Assembly: GCA_018061025.1 (NCBI GenBank)
Contig: JAGOUY010000003.1
Coordinates: forward strand, 52,722-116,721
Length of the DNA stretch: 64,000 nucleotides
Origin: Patescibacteria group bacterium
Lineage (GTDB): Bacteria; Patescibacteriota; Patescibacteriia; 2-12-FULL-60-25
Direction: 5' to 3'
Under the pieces are notes generated by a model. That model did no database searches. It was not told the DNA's origin and worked only from the letters and a program-made list of their open reading frames with translations. Positions within the stretch are counted from its first letter, which is position 1. Every line of letters starts with the position of its first letter. This document shows, one piece after another, positions 60,648 to 64,000 of the stretch. A program made the translations under genes and the position numbers.

Positions 60648-61685
60648 ATGCCCGAACGATCCGTCGTCTTTGACAAAAAAAATGTACTCGTAACAGGTGG
60701 GGCAGGGTTTATCGGTTCATTCTTGTGTGAAGCGCTGCTAAAACAGGGGAATGCGCGCGTCATTTGTTTAGATAATTTTGTCACCAGCCAAGAATCAAAT
60801 ATTGATAGTCTTCTCAAAAACCAAGATTTTGAATTTATTCGGCATGACATCAATGTCCCGTTTGATCCAGAAGCGTACCCAGAGCTCACCCGCTTCCGTC
60901 TCAAGGTCCAAGGCATCCAAGAAATCTACCATTTAGCCTGTCCTACCAGTCCCAAAAAGTTTGACCAGTATAAAATGCAGACACTTTACGCCAATTCTAT
61001 TGGCATGAAGAACATGCTCGATCTGGCCGCTCGCTTTCATTCACGCGTCGTCCATACCTCGACCTCTGTCGTCTACGGCGCTCGCCCTGCCGATGGCCAC
61101 GGGTTTAAAGAAGAGGAGCATGGGTCTGCCGACACGCTTTCTCCTCGCGCATGTTACGACGAGGGGAAGCGTTTTTCCGAAACCATGTGTGCGACGTATG
61201 CTCAGGTACAGGGGCTCGACATTCGGATCGCACGCATCTTCCGTGTCTATGGGCCACGCATGCCGCTCTATGAGGCGCACATGATCCCAGATTTTATTTT
61301 GAATGCTCTCGATCAAAAAGATTTGGAAATCTACGGAGACGAGAGCTTCCGTACCTCGCTCTTGTATGTCTCGGATGCGGTAGAGGCCTTAATAAAAATG
61401 ATGGCGGCTCCGGCTGGGCTCGGTCCGGTCAATATTGGAAGCGATATCGACGTACGAATTTTAGATGTCGCCCAAAAAATCTTAGAAATGACGGGATCTG
61501 GTTCCAAGATCGCCTTCAAAGATGCCCTCCTCTTCATGACCCCGTTAGGGCTCCCGGATCTAGGCAAGATCAAAGAAAGTCTTGGATGGTTGCCGCTAGT
61601 GACGTTGGATGATGGTCTGCGTCGTACCGTTGAGTACGCTGTTTCTCATCGTTCCTTGCTTGGCCTGCATTCCTACGTCGGGTAA
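60648..61685 (+). CDS. UDP-glucuronate decarboxylase-like (UDP-xylose synthase) SDR
   Basis: 345 residues. TGGAGFIG (16-23), HLACPTSPKKFDQYK, the catalytic Y170/K174 in CYDEGKR, and ARIFRVYGPRM match the UXS group, where the YDEGKR motif is distinctive. It would turn UDP-glucuronate into UDP-xylose, with UDP-glucuronate supplied by the short dehydrogenase at 54223. ATG 60648 is preferred; ATG 60639 in the same frame adds three residues. Confidence 0.83.
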   Translation: MPERSVVFDKKNVLVTGGAGFIGSFLCEALLKQGNARVICLDNFVTSQESNIDSLLKNQDFEFIRHDINVPFDPEAYPELTRFRLKVQGIQEIYHLACPTSPKKFDQYKMQTLYANSIGMKNMLDLAARFHSRVVHTSTSVVYGARPADGHGFKEEEHGSADTLSPRACYDEGKRFSETMCATYAQVQGLDIRIARIFRVYGPRMPLYEAHMIPDFILNALDQKDLEIYGDESFRTSLLYVSDAVEALIKMMAAPAGLGPVNIGSDIDVRILDVAQKILEMTGSGSKIAFKDALLFMTPLGLPDLGKIKESLGWLPLVTLDDGLRRTVEYAVSHRSLLGLHSYVG

Positions 61686-61697
61686 AGCCTGCCTTGC

Positions 61698-61725
61698 TTG
61701 CTACGGGCAGAAAACCTGTTACACT
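61698..61725 (+). promoter_or_regulatory. Candidate extended -10 promoter before the GT2 gene
   Basis: TTGCTA (61698-61703), a 16-base spacer and TACACT (61720-61725) with TG one base before it. The predicted start is at or next to ATG 61734. The layout is the same as at 12487-12514. TACACT also precedes ATG 62433 (62420-62425), without a good -35. Confidence 0.5.
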
Positions 61726-61733
61726 CCCTATAA

Positions 61734-62414
61734 ATGCGCATCGTAGCGGTCATTCCTGCCTATAACGAAGCTCCTCGCCTGGGAGCGGTCTTAGCTTCTC
61801 TAAAAGGAGTTGTAAACGAGATCATCGTGGTCGACGATGGCTCTCAAGACGAAACAGCTCTTGTCGCTCAAAAAGAGGGCGTCCACCTGATTCGTCATGG
61901 CATTAATCGCGGCCAAGGAGCCGCTCTTAAAACGGGCACGTTAGCCGCCCTGGAATTAGGCGCAGAAATAATTGCGCATCTTGACGCTGATGGTCAGCAC
62001 GATGCTTCAACTCTGGAGCATTTGGTGAATCCGCTAAAGAAAAACCAAGCCGATATTGTCTACGGCTCTCGCTTTGCTGGTGTCGTTGCCGAAGGGATGC
62101 CGGCGTCACGTAAAGCGTTGTTAGGCGCAGCTCGTCTCTTTAGTCAGTACGCCCTTGGAATCCCTCACACGATCACGGACCCTCAAAGTGGCTTGCGCGC
62201 CATGCGCGCTCCTGTCGCAGAGTCACTGGTCTTTGCTCAGGATGGGATGGCGCATTGTTCAGAGATCTTACGCTGGGTCACGCGCTCTTCCTTCCGCTGG
62301 CAAGAAGTGCCTGTGCGCGTTCGCTATACAGACGCGTCACTAAAAAAGGGCCAAAAGGCCAGCCACGCCTTTAAAATTATCTGGGAACTATTTTTGGGCG
62401 AGCTTGTTTCTTAA
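61734..62414 (+). CDS. Glycosyltransferase family 2 (DPM1-like)
   Basis: 226 residues. VIPAYNEAPRLG, VVDDGSQDET, NRGQGAALKTG and HLDADGQHD (DxD) mark a polyprenyl-phosphate sugar synthase or related GT2. It has no C-terminal membrane segment; the next gene encodes a DUF2304 protein, a pairing seen in many glycan loci and thought to provide a membrane anchor (inference). Confidence 0.87.
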   Translation: MRIVAVIPAYNEAPRLGAVLASLKGVVNEIIVVDDGSQDETALVAQKEGVHLIRHGINRGQGAALKTGTLAALELGAEIIAHLDADGQHDASTLEHLVNPLKKNQADIVYGSRFAGVVAEGMPASRKALLGAARLFSQYALGIPHTITDPQSGLRAMRAPVAESLVFAQDGMAHCSEILRWVTRSSFRWQEVPVRVRYTDASLKKGQKASHAFKIIWELFLGELVS

Positions 62415-62432
62415 CCAAGTACACTTCTTCCT

Positions 62433-62768
62433 ATGTTGATCCGTTTTATTTTGTGGGGAATCCTAATCATTGTGCTACTTATGACCTGGCGGCGTCAGCG
62501 TCAAGGCGCTGTTCGCGTCTGGGAAGCGATGGCCTGGAGCACGGTCTGGATTGCCGCCGCGATTGTTGTCGCTCGCCCAGAAGCGACCAGTGAAGTTGCT
62601 CAATTTTTAGGCGTAGGTCGTGGAGCCGATTTAATTTTATACGCCGCGATTATCACGTTATTGGTGTTAGTTTTTCAGTTACATGTCGCTCATCATCGCC
62701 TCGAGCGCCAATTGACTGAGTTGATTCGTAAACAAGCCTTAGGTGAGTGGAATAAAAGCAGGGTCTAA
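62433..62768 (+). CDS. DUF2304 membrane protein
   Basis: 111 residues with three hydrophobic segments and a charged C-terminal helix. FLGVGRGADLILYAAI and the later LERQLTELIRKQAL are the family signature. DUF2304 proteins commonly sit next to GT2 genes such as the one just upstream; their function is not established. TACACT at 62420-62425 may allow an internal leaderless transcript. Confidence 0.85.
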   Translation: MLIRFILWGILIIVLLMTWRRQRQGAVRVWEAMAWSTVWIAAAIVVARPEATSEVAQFLGVGRGADLILYAAIITLLVLVFQLHVAHHRLERQLTELIRKQALGEWNKSRV

Positions 62769-62775
62769 CGGTTCT

Positions 62776-63897
62776 ATGAAGGTTACGCATCTCGCCTGCA
62801 TTGCTCCTCCAGAAACGGGTGGGATTGGTCAGGTTGCCTACGACGAAGTGATGGGGCTACGAGAGAGGGGAGTGGACGCGCGCCTCGTTTCAAGTGGGAA
62901 TGGTTGGACGCGCGGAATGGATCAAGTCCTGGCAGAGAAAAGCGATGTGGTATATCGCTTGCCAAGCATCATCCGCGTAGGAAATGCAGCCCTCATAAGA
63001 GGGTTGGGTCGAGTCGTCCAAGATGCAGATATTATTCATCTGCATTATCCGTGGTATGGGGTAGCGGAGTTTTTATTAAGTGCTCGACCAAAAAAACCTG
63101 TGGTCGTAACATTTCATATGGATGCCTCGGCTTCGGATTTGCGTGGAGTAGCATTCGCTGCGCATCGATATCTGCTCCAGTCACGTCTTCTGCGTAATGC
63201 ATCGCGTATTTTAGTGTCTTCTCGTGACTACGCGGAGCATTCATCTCTCGCTCCTCTCCTGTCAGAGCTAGGAGACAAAATCGTGCAACTTCCGTTTGCG
63301 CTGGATACAGATTTTTTTTCGCCTTCGGAACAAAAAGCGGTATCACATGATAAGGGCGCGCACATCCTATTCGTGGGTGGGTTGGATAAAGCACATCATT
63401 TCAAAGGTCTCCCGCTTTTATTACGAGCATTAACCGCTCTTCCTAAATCGATAACCCTGAAAATCGTGGGTGATGGAGGGGAACGAGCACGGTTTGAAAA
63501 AGACGTTGTCGCATTGGATCTCGTGAGCCGCGTAGCCTTTCTTGGTCGCGTAAGTCGTGAAGCATTACGTGACACGTATCGCGATGCGGACGTGCTCGCA
63601 TTTCCATCCACGAGCGTAGCAGAAGCATTTGGGCTCGTTGCCCTCGAAGCGCAAGCGTGCGGTGTGCCCGTCGTCGCCTCAGGCCTCCCTGGAGTGCGCA
63701 CCGTCGTTCAAGATGGAGAAACGGGGATTTTGGTATCCCCAGGCTCTGCAGAAGCGTTGACGAAAGGGATAATGGAATTATGCACGAATCAAGAAAAGCG
63801 CCAAATATACGCAAAAAATGCCCGTGTTCATGCACTCCAAGGCTTCTCACAAAAAACGCACATCGACAAACTCCTAGAAGTGTATCAAGCTCTATAA
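62776..63897 (+). CDS. Glycosyltransferase family 4
   Basis: 373 residues. IAPPETGGIGQVAYDE is the N-terminal glycine-rich stretch, LPFALDTDFFSPSE links the domains, and the donor domain has AFPSTSVAEAFGLVALEAQACGVPVV with the E-x7-E motif. ATG 62776 follows the DUF2304 stop by 7 bases; the in-frame codon at 62743 lies within that gene. Substrate unknown. Confidence 0.9.
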   Translation: MKVTHLACIAPPETGGIGQVAYDEVMGLRERGVDARLVSSGNGWTRGMDQVLAEKSDVVYRLPSIIRVGNAALIRGLGRVVQDADIIHLHYPWYGVAEFLLSARPKKPVVVTFHMDASASDLRGVAFAAHRYLLQSRLLRNASRILVSSRDYAEHSSLAPLLSELGDKIVQLPFALDTDFFSPSEQKAVSHDKGAHILFVGGLDKAHHFKGLPLLLRALTALPKSITLKIVGDGGERARFEKDVVALDLVSRVAFLGRVSREALRDTYRDADVLAFPSTSVAEAFGLVALEAQACGVPVVASGLPGVRTVVQDGETGILVSPGSAEALTKGIMELCTNQEKRQIYAKNARVHALQGFSQKTHIDKLLEVYQAL

Positions 63898-63901
63898 TAG
63901 T

Positions 63902-64000
63902 ATGGTTCCCCTACGTATTGCGGTGCTCACGAATGCCTACCCACCCGCTCACGCAGGGGGAGCTGCGCATATCGCCGAAGTCCAAGTTGAGATGCTTAAA
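63902..64000 (+). CDS. Glycosyltransferase family 4, N-terminal fragment (runs off the window)
   Basis: 33 codons are visible from ATG 63902. They begin MVPLRIAVLTNAYPP and continue with a HAGGAAHIAEVQVEML stretch, the typical first strand and glycine loop of a GT4 acceptor domain. It follows the previous GT4 gene by 4 bases, so the operon continues past the window edge. Confidence 0.7.
   Translation, partial: MVPLRIAVLTNAYPPAHAGGAAHIAEVQVEMLK

Overview
The window is one continuous surface-polysaccharide (glycan) biosynthesis locus of about 54 tightly packed genes. No gap longer than about 120 bases lacks a gene. No rRNA, tRNA, CRISPR array or transposase gene was seen. Base composition is near 50 % GC by hand count of sample rows, except for one far richer gene at 47751-49421. 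The organism looks like an uncultured bacterium, possibly of the Patescibacteria/CPR type. That guess rests on the extreme packing (many ATGA stop-start overlaps), the scarcity of Shine-Dalgarno sequences, short or leaderless 5' ends, a 277-residue UDP-sugar dehydrogenase and the fused glycosyltransferases. No taxonomic marker gene is present, so the assignment is weak.

Layout. (1) 1-12446, plus strand: an asparagine-synthase-like amidotransferase, then an overlapping operon of epimerase, GT4, methyltransferase, a 1224-residue GT4-GT4-GT-C fusion, another GT4, and a HAD-UbiA / DprE1-like / DprE2-like set that should make a polyprenyl-phosphate arabinofuranose donor. (2) 12521-18954, plus strand: GT2, UDP-GlcNAc 2-epimerase, GT4, second amidotransferase, epimerase, methyltransferase. 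(3) 18933-29326, minus strand: three paralogous polytopic membrane proteins that share a four-cysteine C-terminal domain, with a methyltransferase, a polyprenyl-phosphate GT2, an epimerase, a GMC flavoprotein and a small unknown protein. (4) 29427-37609, plus strand: 2-epimerase, WbpB-, WbpD- and WbpE-like enzymes (a 2,3-diacetamido-uronic acid route), GT2s, a third amidotransferase, a methyltransferase. (5) 37589-47657: membrane GT-C-like proteins, epimerase, flavoprotein, GT4. (6) 47691-49499: a high-GC insert with one cysteine-rich lipoprotein gene, bounded by a 10-bp direct repeat and lying in the 3' end of the flippase gene 49450-50721. (7) 51388-54173: three genes that together match the three parts of ATP-citrate lyase. 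(8) 54223-64000: short UDP-sugar dehydrogenase, epimerases including a UDP-xylose-synthase-like one, membrane GT-C, the initiating sugar-phosphate transferase, an exported subtilase, GtrA, GT2, DUF2304 and GT4 genes.

How it fits together. The phosphosugar transferase (57332-58702) would start a repeat unit on a polyprenyl phosphate. The GT4 and GT2 enzymes would extend it from nucleotide sugars made by the epimerases, dehydrogenase, decarboxylase, aminotransferase and acetyltransferase. AsnB-like enzymes may amidate uronic acids, and methyltransferases may decorate or cap. The Wzx-like flippase would export the chain. The polyprenyl-phosphate GT2, UbiA and GtrA proteins would supply lipid-linked monosaccharides to the membrane GT-C enzymes outside the membrane. 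The ATP-citrate-lyase-like set could supply acetyl-CoA for N-acetylation, but that link is inference.
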